Source of the DNA: Miscanthus floridulus
Lineage: Eukaryota > Streptophyta > Magnoliopsida > Poales > Poaceae
DNA: 64,000 nt
Assembly: GCF_019320115.1 (NCBI RefSeq)
Contig: NC_089587.1
Coordinates: forward strand, 108,487,158-108,551,157
Direction: 5' to 3'
Shown here: piece by piece, positions 1-11,470 of the stretch
Layout: each line of letters starts with the position of its first letter
Numbering within the stretch: the stretch's first letter is position 1
Position numbers and translations under genes: made by a program
Notes under the pieces: generated by a model
Seen by the model: the letters and a program-made list of their open reading frames with translations, nothing else
Databases searched by the model: none
Told to the model about the DNA's origin: nothing

Positions 1-415
1 TAATTCGGTCTAGATTTTGAAATGGACTTTTGAATTCGAATAGGGGAAATTTAACGAATTACGCCTTTTTGAATTACTCCAAATTTTTCTAAACAACTTG
101 AAAAACTCCAAAAACAAACTTTGTATAACTTGTCAAGCTCTACACTTTTGCTTTAAGGCTCAACCCCAAAATATGCTTAGATTTTGAAATGAGTTTTCAG
201 GGTAGGATTTAAATGTTGAAAATCAGGGTTTTCTCGAAAATTTAAAAATCCAAGCAAACTTTGAACTTGAGTCAAACAATACAATTCAACACATACCACA
301 TAAATATAAACTTGTTTTAGTGTATGCATCTCAAAGTTTTCACCAAATGCCAAATGCTTTGCAATGCGTATGATGACATGTCAGGTTTTAGTATTTAAAC
401 ACCCGAGGTGTTACA
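1..415 (-). mobile_element. Partial Ty3-type LTR, 5' terminus, cut by the window edge
   Basis: Read on the minus strand the segment starts at 415 with TGTAACACCTCGGGTG, a start typical of grass Ty3 (gypsy) LTRs, and continues as A+T-rich non-coding DNA to the window edge. The transposase frame of the neighbouring Mutator-like element stops matching exactly at this TG, so 415 is taken as an insertion boundary. The other end and the target duplication lie outside the window. That this is an LTR is inferred from the terminus and the abrupt junction, not from a paired LTR. Confidence 0.55.
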
Positions 416-1690
416 ATTAGATGTCTAAAGCACTCCCTATGTTCAGCCTTAGGAAAAACTTTCTGAACTGCATTTTCCATACCTTTGCATGCATCTGATG
501 AGATAGCTAAAATAGGAAGATCTCCTATGGCCTCATGGAAATGAGTCATAAACCAAGTCCAGTTATCTATTGTCTCGCCATCAATGAAGCCGAAAGCAAC
601 TAGGTACATCCAGTTGTGACCATCTATACCACAAGCAGCAGCTAAATGACCATTCCATCTACCATTAAGTGCAGTAGAGTCTATGCTAAGGTATGGCCTG
701 CATCCTTCTAAGAAACCTTCAATGCAAGGTTGTAGTGCACAGAAAAATCTATGCAAATAGAACATGTTGTCTACCTTCTTAATGCCAATCTCAATAACAC
801 TGCCTGGAGACTTCTTCAGTACCTCTGCCCTCCAATTGAATAGTAGCTGAAAGCTATCTTCCCATTTGTCATACAATTCTCTCAAAGCAATTTGCCTACC
901 TTTCCAAATAGTGTCATAATGAATTTGGCACTTCTGCTCATCCTGCAAAGTTTTTTCTAGTTCCTTACAGCCCATACTTGTTTTCTTTCTAAGGTGATGT
1001 ATTGCCTTTTGTAGCAACCCAAGCACTGGTTGGTGTCGTAGTCTTCCTCCTAGCACTTGATGTACATGTGTGGTCACCAATAAGCTTTGTCACCTGCAAA
1101 AAAATTAATTAGTGAATGCAAACAATAATAGATGTGTGGTACCATAATGGTGCACCCATCAGGTTGTCTACGCCCAACAAGATGCCAAGGACAATCTTCT
1201 CCTTTGCAATCAGCAATGTATCTAGATGGGTCTATTTTGACAATGTGTAGTTCAAACTCTTCATTTATAGCAAATTGTCTCACAACCAATCTAAACTCCC
1301 TCATGTTAGGATACACTGTGCCAAGATCCATTCTAGGCCAATTTGGATCATGCACCATAGTCCTCACCCCTGGTAAATAGTCATCAACATCAATGGTTGC
1401 CCCAGTTGTATCAACTTTCCAAGTATCATCGTTCTGTTCACCGCAAACTTTCCTAGCTGCCTCCCATGCCTTATCAGCCTCGTCATCCTCAAGCCTAAGT
1501 CCCAACAATGCATACATCACCACATCATCAACCATCTCTATTCTTCCCTCTTCATCTCGACTTTCTTCAATACATAGCGTATCCCAATCAATAAGAGGTG
1601 TCCGCAGCTGCTGTGCAGGAGGTTCTACCGCTGCTAAGCTAAGTTCAGGCTCTCCATCTAGCCTAGTACATGAAAAAAGTGGTATAGTTA
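416..1690 (-). pseudogene. Mutator-like (MULE) transposase, truncated and frameshifted
   Basis: This is the remnant of a MuDR-type transposase. The N-terminal part (about 1680 down to 1143) carries the plant MuDR DNA-binding region, with CKGEDCPWHL and the following GRRQPDGCTI as its hallmark. A 49-nt GT..AG intron at 1094-1142 joins TIM to VTKLIGDHTC, a join seen in many MULEs; 49 nt is very short for a plant intron. An extra G near 1012 shifts the frame. The downstream frame (1080 to 416) holds the MULE catalytic domain: Asp of SIDST, Asp of ISSDACKGMENAV, then the C/H motif ECFRHL. The protein ends there because an LTR lies at 415, so the third acidic catalytic residue and the SWIM zinc finger are missing. 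No good start codon is visible upstream of 1676. It cannot encode an active enzyme. Confidence 0.85.
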
Positions 1691-2521
1691 GGAGATCTCC
1701 AAAGTTAGATTACCACCGCATCTACACTAATAGAGGCTAATCTACATGCTAGCAAGAATGCGTACCCTAGGATGAGATCTGGCTAGTGGTTGTCCATCCA
1801 GCACTTGGAGCAGCGCGGGTGTGGGCGATGGTACCGGGAACCCTGGCTGGCTATGGGGAGACAGCCAAGGAGGTGGGCTGACGCGGACGCGTCGGGGCGG
1901 CGGCGGGGGGCTCTCGGCGAGTACGCGTCAGCCCTGGTGGCGTTGGTCTATCCTGTGACCGAACGAATTGGGGATCGAATGGATTGGATACGAGAGATAC
2001 GGTTGCTGGTGAGCAGGAGCAAAACGAGAAAGAAAAGAGGCTGCGAAAATAAAAAAAAAAATTGCAACAAAATACAAAAAGGGTATTCTAGCGAGTGTGT
2101 CCAGTTTCATAGTAGCAAACGAGCGAATCCCTTTTGTGGGATGGCAAAAGAGCAAAGCCAACGTTTCATAATGGTAAAATTCCAATTATCTCATCGCCGG
2201 AAGCCGAGCAGCCTCTCAACCAACCACCACAAGCGAAGCGAAGCTTACTCCAATCAGCGGCACCAAGCAGGAATAAACCAAACCCGCTGCTATAATTGCG
2301 ATCCTGGGGGCCTCAAACAATTGAATGCCCACGAGCTCGAAGCTTCGGAATCAAGCAACCCCACTAATCCTGGGGTCGTCATGTTGGTGAAGGAAAAAAA
2401 AGTAATAAACTTGTAGAATGAATGGGTCTTGTATTTTGGATGGTTGTTGGAGACAGTCGTGAGGTGTGGATTTCGGGTGCGTTAGCAGAAGAATCTAGGG
2501 TCGAGGGCCTCTAGCCTCCTG
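1691..2521. other. No supported gene; GC-rich stretch upstream of the MULE remnant
   Basis: The segment has a GC-rich part (about 1790-1960) and then A-rich DNA. A 208-codon plus-strand open frame exists, but its composition (Lys/Arg/Asn-rich, no domain) gives no support. It may hold the 5' flank or promoter side of the MULE, which reads leftward. I see no terminal inverted repeat that would fix the MULE end. Confidence 0.4.
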
Positions 2522-3713
2522 AATTTTTTTGTTTTTCAGCTCTCTTTTTTAAGATTTTCATAAATACGCCCTTGGCAGTATCTTTTCAAAAAATAGACCC
2601 TGACCTCGACGCCGTAACAATTGACGCCGAGTTTATACGTCTCAGCGCTAATTGCTTTGGCGCCGAAGTCCAGGGTCATTTTGTTCATGTCGTTGACGTG
2701 GCTACTTGCATGGCGCGGACGTGGCATGAGCTCGACGCTAATTACTACGGTGCCGAGCTATGGAAATTAATAAATTTTAATTTTTATCATGACTTGGATA
2801 TTGAGAAATGTGGCTAACTCTAGATTTTTTACAGAGACTTGTTGTTTGATCACTTAAAATAGTCTAGAAATACTTAAGATAAAAAATAATCTAGGGTTTA
2901 TGTTCATGAACTAGCTTAAAAATGTTTTTAAGTGTTGGATCAATAGTTAACTCCTTTTTTCATGATGCTGTTTTGACCAGGGTAAAACTATAGTTTCTTT
3001 GTTAGATATGAAGTTTGACCTTTAATATAAGTTGTAGTTTGAGTTGAGTACACCAAACTTTGCTTTTGGATCTAAACCTAAATCAGTCTTTAACATGGCC
3101 GAATTGTGACGCTGTTTTGGCGGCCGAGCAATAACCGGCCATGTTAAAGACTGATTTAGGTTAGGTCCAAAAGCAAAATTTGTTGTACTCAACTCAAACT
3201 ACAACTTCTATTAAAGGTCAAACTTCATATCTAGAACAGAAACTATAGTTTTACTCTGGTCAAAACAGCATCATGAAAAAAGAGTTAACTATTGATCTAA
3301 CACTTAGAAGCATTTTTAGGCTAGTTCATGAACATAAACCCAAGATCATTTTTTATCTTAAGTATTTCTAGACTGTTTTAAGTGATCAAACAATAAGTCA
3401 CTGTAAAAAAATATAGAGTTAGCCATATTTCTCAATATCCAAGTCATGGTAAAAATTAAAATTTATCAATTTCTATAGCTCGGCGCCGTAGTAACTGGCG
3501 CCGAGCTCATGCCACGTCTGTGCCACGCAAGCAGTCACGTCAACGACAAGAAAAAAATGACCCTGGACCTCGCTCCAAAGCAATTGACGCCGAGACGTGT
3601 AAGTTCAGTGCCAATTGTCACGGCGCTAAGATCAGGGTCTATTTTTTAAAAGGACACCGCCAGGAACGTATTTGTAAAAATCTTTCAAAAAAAAGCTGAA
3701 AAACAAAAAAAAT
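2522..3713. repeat. Long inverted repeat (fold-back element), ~580-nt arms
   Basis: The left arm (2522-3100) and right arm (3137-3713) are reverse complements along their whole length with scattered mismatches and small indels. They are separated by a loop of about 36 nt (3101-3136). The outer ends read AATTTTTTTGTTTTTCAGCT and its complement; the inner ends read CTTTAACATGGCC and GGCCATGTTAAAG. No protein is encoded. The RNA of either strand would form one very long hairpin, the kind of substrate Dicer-like enzymes process. No convincing target duplication was found; GCCTCC occurs near both ends but is offset. It is best called a fold-back or hairpin-type non-autonomous transposon, with the family unassigned. 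Confidence 0.85.
2605..2757. repeat. Three short palindromes in the left arm of the fold-back
   Basis: Three imperfect palindromes of about 27 nt lie at 2605-2631, 2641-2667 and 2731-2757. All follow the plan CTCGgCGCC, a 9-nt spacer, GGCGCCGAG. Partners sit in the right arm at 3604-3630, 3569-3594 and 3479-3505. The last is perfect: CTCGGCGCC, nine bases, GGCGCCGAG. Confidence 0.75.
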
Positions 3714-4011
3714 CGGTCCGGCCTCCATGCCAACAATAGCTGCGCGCGGGTGCAATGGCGAAACTGCCCCCCGCCAGCCAGGACGTCCAGCCGGAATTCA
3801 CCTTATTTTACCTCATCCGCTGCTGGCTACTTTCGGATAAGATCTGTTCCTTCCCGCACGACATGGTCATCCAAATCCGCAGCTTCTTCGTAATCCCTGG
3901 TGGCTAACAAGACTCGTTATTAACTCGCTATAAATGCTAATAGCTTCTTCGTTAACTCCCTCCCTTCCAAATTAGATGTGTCACGGTGGTAGTCGATGCT
4001 AAAAAAAGTAT

Positions 4012-4157
4012 TCTCTCTGTTCTAAATTATAAATTGATTTGACTTTTTAGTATATTTATTTTATTTTATATTTAGATGTACGTTATATATTTAGATATGC
4101 AGTAAAATCGATGTAGTACCAAAAAATCAAAATGACTTATCCTTTAGAACAGAGAGT
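4012..4157. mobile_element. Stowaway-like MITE
   Basis: A ~145-bp non-coding element with terminal inverted repeats CTCTCTGTTCTAAA (left) and TTTAGAACAGAGAG (right) and an A+T-rich interior. The termini resemble the CTCCCTCCGTTC ends of grass Stowaway (Tc1/mariner-derived) MITEs. TA lies next to the left end; the right TA is a few bases away, so the target duplication is not clean. Confidence 0.7.
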
Positions 4158-4260
4158 CACATATGTCACTCTAAAATGCCATCGTGTTTGAGCATCGAAT
4201 GTAAGATCCATTAAGTTAAGAAACAACTAGCATATTGTTCCTTTTGTTTTCACTCTCTAA

Positions 4261-4672
4261 GGCCTTGTTCTTTTGTTTTCAAAATTAGAGGAATTCAAGG
4301 GGTTTTTAATTTGTAGGGGATTTAACCTCCCTCAAACCCTCCCAATCACCTTAGGTTATGTTTGGTTCCAAATAAGTCACCTACTTATAAGTTAAAAAGT
4401 GAAATAAGTAACTGATTTTACCAAACACAATCAACTTATAAATCACCCCTGCTTATAAGAAATAAGCTTATTCATCCCTGCTTAAAACTTATAAGTCATC
4501 ATTTTCTGCGTGGGGCCCACACCTTTCACTTAACAGGCATGAGCTTATAAGTCATCTACAACCAAACAGGCATGACTTATAAGTCACTGGTTTTCAGTTA
4601 CCTGACTTAATAAGTCACCTGACTTATGAAAACCAAACAGGGCCTTAGTTTTGGGATCAAACCAACAGACCT
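4261..4672. mobile_element. MITE (outer copy) interrupted by a Tourist-like MITE
   Basis: The left end is TAA then GGCCTTGTTCTTTTG, and the right end is CAAACCAACAGACC followed by TTAA. These ends are similar inverted repeats. The element is split at 4351-4647 by the Tourist-like MITE. The exact right boundary is uncertain by one or two bases. Confidence 0.5.
4354..4644. mobile_element. Tourist-like MITE with TTA target duplication
   Basis: A 291-bp non-coding element whose ends read GGTTATGTTTGGTT and, on the other strand, GGCCCTGTTTGGTT. It is flanked by TTA at 4351-4353 and 4645-4647, the target size and sequence expected of PIF/Harbinger-derived Tourist elements. The interior repeats the motif ACTTATAAGTCA in both orientations. 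It sits inside another MITE. Confidence 0.8.
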
Positions 4673-4677
4673 TAAAA

Positions 4678-5629
4678 AGTAATCGAGGCGGTCAATATCT
4701 TTTATTCATGCGCCGCCGGCAGCAACATAAAAATCAATGTAGAAACCTTCTGCTTCTGTGAGGATACACTAAGTTAATGTATTTAAGTGCCATTCTCTTG
4801 ACTAACTCAGCTTAAATAAATTAATTAACTTAGTAATTTCTAAAATACCATCTACATACTTCACGAGCACGAGACACAAGATGCCAGTTGCGTAATATAC
4901 ATTTATAGCCGTCACAACTCAAGACTCGATCTTAACACAAAATTACACAATCGTCCGAAACATATATTACAAATATTATTAAATTAATAAGTTTAGGTGC
5001 ACAAAACAAAATTGGGACTAGTAGCTAATCTAAATGTGATTTGTAAACTGAATGGTTATCCTATCATGTTTCACCCAAGTAGCTACGTTGCAAACTAAAG
5101 TCTAACTAGTAACTAGTGGCCACCTTGTCCATGGACATTGCCATCATAATTTCATATGGCTCATGTTATTCACTCACTTTGCCAACTCTGGTGGGATGAC
5201 ATAGCATCACCATAGTCCTTTAGGTACTTGTAAAACAACTTGGAGGCAGTACCGTGAGTACCATGATGGTACTTCGCAGGACTCACCTAGACAATATACA
5301 AAGGGTTATGCATTTGGCATTAGCAAGGTATAAGTTGTGTTGCATAAAAAGTATTTTGTGTATAAAGTAGATGTCGTCTATCAACTGCATCTAAACATAG
5401 CATAACTTTAAGCATTAGCATGAACATAAGCATAATGGTGAAGCTTGATCTTAAACGAGACCTCTAAATTGCACACACTACTCTCAAGTAGTAGTCATAG
5501 AACGTGCTCATAACCGAGAGCGCGGTATTTGAATAGTAATCGCATTCAAGACTTTGCGGACATGTATAAGTTTTACTCACTCAAGAACAAGGATACAACT
5601 CATTCGACCCATTCGTACAATCGTACGTG
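4678..5629. other. Intergenic DNA without a supported gene
   Basis: A+T-rich sequence without a convincing open frame. Phrases such as those at 4900-4990 and 5320-5600 read like decayed LTR sequence of minus orientation, but no termini or coding remnants allow a call. It ends at the target site of the large Tat element. Confidence 0.4.
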
Positions 5630-5634
5630 AGGAG
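5630..5634. repeat. Target site duplication AGGAG of the Tat element (left copy)
   Basis: AGGAG directly precedes the first LTR at 5635 and recurs at 41535-41539 directly after the second LTR. It fixes the two ends of one insertion 35.9 kb apart. G at 5629 and 41534 may extend it to six bases. Confidence 0.85.
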
Positions 5635-5744
5635 TGTCAGGGAACAATGCTAGGGTACCTGAAGAGGAGGAGCTAATAACAATCAACATTGATTCATTCG
5701 AGCAGTCAAGAGCGCGACTACAGCTCCAACCGACCCCAGGTGCG

Positions 5745-6005
5745 CAAGCTCCGCCTCGCCCAACCTCTGAGGACGGGCTTTGCCTCGCCCGACACCGAGG
5801 CCGCGGGCTTCGCCTCGCCCGACCTCTGAGGGCAGGCTCCACCTCGCCCGACCTCTGAGGGCGGGCTCCGCCTCCCCGACACCGAGGCCACAGGCTCTGC
5901 CTCGCCCGACCTCTGGGGGCGGGCTCCGCCTGCCCGACCCTTGGGTTTGCGCTCTGCCTCACCCGGCGTCTGGGGGGACTCCGCCTCGACCGACCCCGAG
6001 GCCGG
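5745..6005. repeat. GC-rich minisatellite in the 5' LTR (~9 units)
   Basis: Degenerate units of about 29-30 bp built on GCCTCGCCCGAC followed by CTCTGAGGGCGGGCT or CACCGAGGCC. I count about nine units here and about seventeen in the partner LTR, which accounts for most of the length difference between the two LTRs. Confidence 0.85.
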
Positions 6006-6454
6006 GGAATCCGTCTCGCATGACGAAGACCCATACCGCCGCCGATCGCTACAGGTCCAAGCGAATGGGCCTGGGTCAAAGCTCTGGCACTAGGGAGGTA
6101 ACTGGCATGCCCTGATATAACCCGTGGCCATGACGGGCCATACCTAGGGATTCACATCAGGGACAGCGTTGAGCGTACTGGTGTTGTTCTGCCTAACACT
6201 CGTACGAGCACTGATAGGCGCGTCAGTTCACCACGATGTCCGCCAGGACGGAGTGGAGCACCATGACCAGGAGACGACATCTGAGCATGGCACCAATGAC
6301 GGACAGGGCCGTGATGTAGAGCTATCCCTGTTGATGTCTATAGGGTCGGCGGGACCCACGTGAAGGAAAAGAAGGACCCGACGATCCTGGCGGACTTTTT
6401 CTCCTTCTCATTCTCCTCTTTTCCCTCCACTGTAACCCATGCTTTCCCTTGGCC

Positions 6455-6462
6455 TATAAAAG
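6455..6462 (+). promoter_or_regulatory. TATA box of the Tat 5' LTR promoter
   Basis: TATAAAAG within CTTGGCCTATAAAAGGGA, conserved at the same place in the 3' LTR (41180-41187). Its position in the LTR fits a Pol II promoter driving the element's genomic RNA. Confidence 0.7.
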
Positions 6463-6810
6463 GGAAAGCAGGGCATCCCATAAGTATCATCGCAACACAT
6501 CGCATCAAATGGTACTCGAATCCATCGAACCCCGAACTGACCAGAACACACCAGCACACAGCCGGGAACCGATTGAGCTCTCGGCACCCATTCCGTCCTC
6601 TCACCAGAGACTTAGGACCTGTCCCTCTCACGACCGTTTGTAACCCCTACTACGAACTTTCGATGCTAGTAACACAAGCAGCAGCAACGAGCTGGACATA
6701 GGGACATTCTGCCCGAACCAGTATAAACCTCATGTCCTCTTAGCACACCATCCGAGCTAAACACGCAATATTAGAAATTTACTAGTCAGTGGCAACTCAA
6801 AACACCGATA

Positions 6811-7131
6811 GTTGGCATGCTAGGTAGGGGCCTTTTGTGTGTCTCGACATCCACACCATGCCTCGGATGGCTAGTCACAACCTCAGCTAGCTTCTGGGCG
6901 CGCACGTGCGCTTCGAGGACCTGGACTTCATTTTCACGATGGAGGGAGAGTTGGCAATGGCTCCCGCCGCCGTCTGACCTCTTCACTCCACCGACCTCGA
7001 TGCGATCGCCAAGGCACTTGAGGGGCTACAGCTGCACGCACCTGAGGCCCGCGCCCCTGGAAGCAACCAGCTCCTTGACTTCGACTACGGGAGGTTAGAG
7101 CGCCAACTCGGTGTCTTCCTAGGACCTCGGC
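6811..7131 (+). other. Tat leader and primer-binding site region, first copy
   Basis: Immediately after the LTR comes GTTGGCATGCTAGGTAGGGG, the place where a tRNA primer anneals; the tRNA species is not assigned here. The following leader is repeated with many substitutions at 22806-23128. It is cut at 7131 by the Tekay element; the host sequence resumes at 22134. Confidence 0.75.
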
Positions 7132-10100
7132 TGAAATGACCTGATTTTCGTGAAGGAAAATCCACAGAGTCGAAGTGTAATAAGACCATTGTAGATCATA
7201 TTACCCAAATTCCAGTCGAATATCACATCCATACAACGTAATATCAGAGTACAAATAGTGCGGAATTACATAAATTATTACATCACCGCATTGGTGGAAT
7301 CAAAAGTAGCATTCATTCAGAACAGCTTGAAGATAAGATCGCCAAACTCGAGCGTAGGAACGAACCCCTCAACCGTCAAACTCCTCAGAGCTATACTCCT
7401 CAGCAGAACATGTGTGCCAAAATTTATCAGTACGATTTGTACTGGCCACTCCCACCCTATGAGCATTGCTTTGTGGAAATTGGATGCAAGTTGGATATAA
7501 TCAAAAGGAACATATAAGGCTGGGGTTTTCCTATGTTTTAGCATATCAAGTATATAATAATAGTTGGTCAAGTTTTAACGCCATTCCCACACACATTCCA
7601 CCCCATTCCCGTCCAGAGCCAGGTTTCGATCCAGGGATCGATCTACCACCATCACCATACCATCGCTCAGTCGACAGGCCAACTCCCTCTCGGCACTGTC
7701 TCATGGCCCGTAGACCCTGGCTACGTCCGACACTCTCTCACGAGGGAAGAAGAGAAGGACTCATCTCACTATCTAGTTTAAGCGAAACCCAGGAAAGGTC
7801 CATAGCCGACTAGTCGGCATATGTATCGATCAATCAACCATACACTCTGTAGAGGTTTTACATAACCACAAGATCTGCCTTCTTCACTGACCATCGTCAA
7901 CTGGGCTGATTCTGGCCGCTTGCTAGCCTAGGATAATGCCACTCTACCATTCAGCCCTGGTACACCCCAAGTCTAGTTGGGGCGGCTGAAACTGTGAGTC
8001 ATGAGCTGGGTCCACAAGGTCTCCATGAAGTCTCATAAGGGTGTGGGGGAAATCCTCCGCGCCCCGTGCCTCCTTACACTGTCTGCTATCAACCTAGCAG
8101 TAGTGGCAATATCCTACCAAGTAGTTCGGCCGTCCCACACCATATAGGGCGAGTGGTACGTAAGGCTTCCTGGTGAATCTGAGTACTAGTAAGTCCTTAG
8201 GGATGACCAAGCCAGAATGTCTTCACAGGGTTTCCATTTACCGTGCCACCACAGCACCTCCACCCCGGGCTCCTCCCATCATAGGTTCACACCTAGGGCC
8301 ACCTCATATACCATTTACCCACCATAGGTATCCAGTTTCTAGGGGTGCCCAGGTAGCACCCCACGGCAAGACTTGCCTTAGGCTCGTCGTATATTCCAAC
8401 TTGGTCGACACAACCCTTACCCTCCATGCACCCAAGTCACACATGCAGCACTCTCCCCATAGTCTAGATAACACCAGTTTCCACCATGCATCAATGTAGT
8501 ACAAGTGTAGTAGAAGTAATAAGCAATGAAATATAGCAATAAGCGTGTGTCAAGCCTAATAGCAGGGTAAGCAGGGGTAAGGTTGTGTCAAGGTAAAGGC
8601 CATCAAGTAAGCATACTACCATCCAAGTCCTATCATAGTGTGAATATAACAATAAAGTAAGCAATAGCAGTCCTATTTTAGCCATGCGTAATAGGTTCTA
8701 CGAGGTTGGGTGGGATGTGGCACCTTCAGTGTAGTCGTCTCCGTACTCCTCATGGTACTCTCGGTCCTCGTCCATCAGGTTCTCCTCCGAGTCTACAAAC
8801 GATCGCATTATAGTCGTGTTAGCGACGTCTTTAGAATAGCACAAAAAGCAATGAAAATTCAAAAAGAGCCAAATGCCTCAAACATGGGTTTATTGCGTAG
8901 AGCTCGATTTTAGATGAATTTTGATCCTGGTCTTGTATTTTTCTGTGTTTGTATGAATTAGTTATGAATTTTCGAAGTTTAAATCACTTCTGACAATGGG
9001 AAAAGGCTGAATTAATATCGTGCTGACACGTGTCACGCTTATGTTGGTCCACGTGGCATGCTGACGTCAGCATGACATCATCTCGACCGTTTCATCCTCT
9101 GACAAGTGGGTCCTGCATGGCGGTGTCACTGACATGTGGCCCCGGTCAATGGTCAACGTTGACCGGTCAATGGCCAATACAGGCTGGGCCTCGACTGGGA
9201 TGGTTGGGCCTAGATTTGGGCCAGGCTTGGCCCACCACATGGCGCGCGCTAGTGCGGCCACATCGTCTTACTGGGCCACTAACGGGCCATGATCCATGGG
9301 CATAGGTGAGGCGCTATTCATGGTGAACCTGCCTGTGTTGGTCCATGGACCGCAGAGCCGGTCTATGAAGGACTGGGTCCACTTACTCCTTCCCAGGGTT
9401 TGGTTCACGTGCACGACGTGGTCGTGGTCGGAGCTCGGCGGAGCTGCTTGGGATGTGGTCGACGTGGTCATGGTCGGAGCTTGGCGGAGCTACTCGGGAC
9501 ATGGTCGACGGGGTCGTGGTTGGAGCTCGGCGGAGCTGCTCGGGACGTGGTCGACGTGGTCATGGTCGGCGAGGGGAAAATCCCCTTCTCTTCCCCGGCG
9601 GGGCTCCCGCCGGCCGTGAGGTCACCGGCGAGCCCCTGCGGCGGCGCTAGTGTCCGATTAGGGTAGGCGATAGCTTCCCCATGCCATGGCAACTGCGACG
9701 ATGGGGTTGGGGCGACGGCTAGGGCTTCCTAGGGCTCTGGCCACGGTGAACGGCAGCGTGAGTTCGTCGGTGTGCATGGATAGGGATGCAGTGGTAGCAA
9801 GAGCCCAGTTGGAGGAGCGTGTGAGCTCCACGGTGCTTCTATGGCCACGGTGGGCGTGTTGAAGGAGCTCCTGGTGCTCCCAGTGGCTCCGGCCACGGTG
9901 GTGGGGCAAAGCGGTGGCGTTCTGACAAGGTGCGCTACGGCACGCAGGGCTCCGGTGGGCTTCTTCCTCGGCTAAGGTGAGCGTGGTGTGTCTCTCGTCA
10001 TGGCGGAGCCAGTCGGGGTGTCAACGTCGCCTTTACCGTGACGTAGAAGGCACGATGGTCTCGCCATGGTTGTGCTCTCGGCCATGGTGAGCGTGCCTGT

Positions 10101-11436
10101 GCATGTGCGCTCCTGCTCTGATGTACAACGTCATGGCTGGGGTCCTCCTTTTGGCTGATGGCAGCGCGCACGGCGCGTCTTGGGTCTCGGCAAGCATGGC
10201 CATGGTAGTCTCCCTAGCTAACCAGTTGGGCTAGGCCAGAGCTTGAAGCTTCAGTAAGGTTTCGATCATGTTGGTGCATGTTCCATTTGGCTAGGGAGGT
10301 GGTCTCAGCAAGATGGTTCACCGTGGGGAGTTCGAAGGCGATGGTGGTGGTGCGGTGTCAATGGTGTAGCAGAGCCGAGCTAGGATAGAGGTACTCGCCG
10401 TCTTCCACGCCGGTAGCTCCTCCCTTCTTGCTCTGGCAGCGGCGTCCTTCTCCGCGCCTCTCCTTCTCCTCTCGTCCCTCGGCTTAGTGTGCTGGTGCGA
10501 ACCGCACAGCGGCGGCGAGGTGAATGGAGGGCTAAGGCTCGGGGGTCCTCCTTTTGTAGGCCGAGCTCCATGCTCATCCATGGTAGATGGCAGTCGAGCG
10601 GTGGTGATGTGTGCGGCGCATCCAATGGCCCGTGTGCGGTAGCGTAAGCGCGGCGCAAGGGGGAACAGGGTCATGCTTCTTGCGTGACCCCCTAGCCCAC
10701 GCCTGCTACGCTAGTCGGCCCCCGGTCGTGCGGGGAGAATGCATGGGCGAGGGGAAGAAGACACTACTGTGCTGACGCATGGGGTCCGGTTGGCAGCGGG
10801 TGCGGCTCAGGCGTGTTGCGACGTGGTGAAGCGGTACGGGCTAGCAGGTGGGACCCGACGGTCGGCGTCTGCACGCGCACGGGTGGCGAGGCAAAGCTGG
10901 GCCAGCTTCGTGGGCCGCATGCGCGAGTGGCAGGCAGGCTCGGCCGGGCTGGCTCGCAAGGCCGAGCAGGCCTAGGCTGCTGCTGCTCCCTCTCTCCTAT
11001 TTCCTTTTCTTTTCCTATTTCTTTTGTATTATGTTACACTTCTTTCATGTATATAAATCAAAGTGGCATATTTCTCCTTTGGTATAATGTCCCATGGTGA
11101 TAAACATTAGTCATAGTATATGTTGGGATATTAATCCCATGTTAGTACATTTATTTATAAACAAATATTTGTTAGCTTTTATTAATCAACACGTAAACCC
11201 AAATAAAATCCAAATCACCATGTTGAATATAATGCAACTTGATGTATGCTATGTGGTAAAATAAATTCAAGGTGATGAGGTGAGATACTTGTGCAAGTCA
11301 TGTAGGTTTAGTTAGATTACGACTAATGCAACACTTAGGGTTAGCTCCTACAAATGTCACTCCTCATCACATGGGGTTTTTGAAGAAAAAAATTTGTAGT
11401 TGGGATTTTTGCTGTGGGGATTTTTGGGTTGTTACA
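7132..11436 (-). mobile_element. 3' LTR of the Tekay-type element
   Basis: On the minus strand it starts TGTAACAACCCAAAAATCC at 11436 and ends GGTCATTTCA at 7132, 4305 bp. It is non-coding. Around 9410-9575 it carries three GC-rich tandem units of about 50 bp built on GTGGTCGTGGTCGGAGCTCG. Several long open frames here are chance frames in GC-rich DNA; their positions correspond to those in the other LTR. Confidence 0.9.
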
Positions 11437-11452
11437 GTCCTACCCCCTTAAC
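11437..11452 (-). other. Polypurine tract of the Tekay-type element
   Basis: On the minus strand GTTAAGGGGGTAGGAC abuts the start of the 3' LTR, the position of the plus-strand primer in LTR retrotransposons. Confidence 0.75.
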
Positions 11453-11470
11453 AGAATCTCATCCCTGAGA

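Larger units (their letters stand above)
5635..6810 (+). mobile_element. 5' LTR of the Tat element
   Basis: The LTR starts TGTCAGGGAACAATGC and ends AAAACACCGATA, 1176 bp. The second copy at 40094-41534 starts TGTCAGGAACCAATAC and ends AACACCGACG. A TATA box lies at 6455-6462 and a GC-rich minisatellite at about 5745-6005. Open frames inside the minisatellite are artefacts of the repeat. Confidence 0.9.

Noticed and set aside
1790..2416. 208-codon plus-strand open frame left of the long hairpin
   Set aside because: Composition is low-complexity and basic, no domain is visible and the frame crosses a change from GC-rich to A-rich DNA. Treated as chance.
5600..6115. Overlapping Pro/Arg-rich open frames on both strands
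   Set aside because: They lie in the LTR minisatellite; a repeat of ~30 bp with few A+T bases opens several frames at once. The same occurs at 40068-40775.
8173..10975. Several 60-120-codon frames on both strands
   Set aside because: They fall inside the 3' LTR of the Tekay element, and the matching frames in the other LTR (18154-21797) differ in length and stops.
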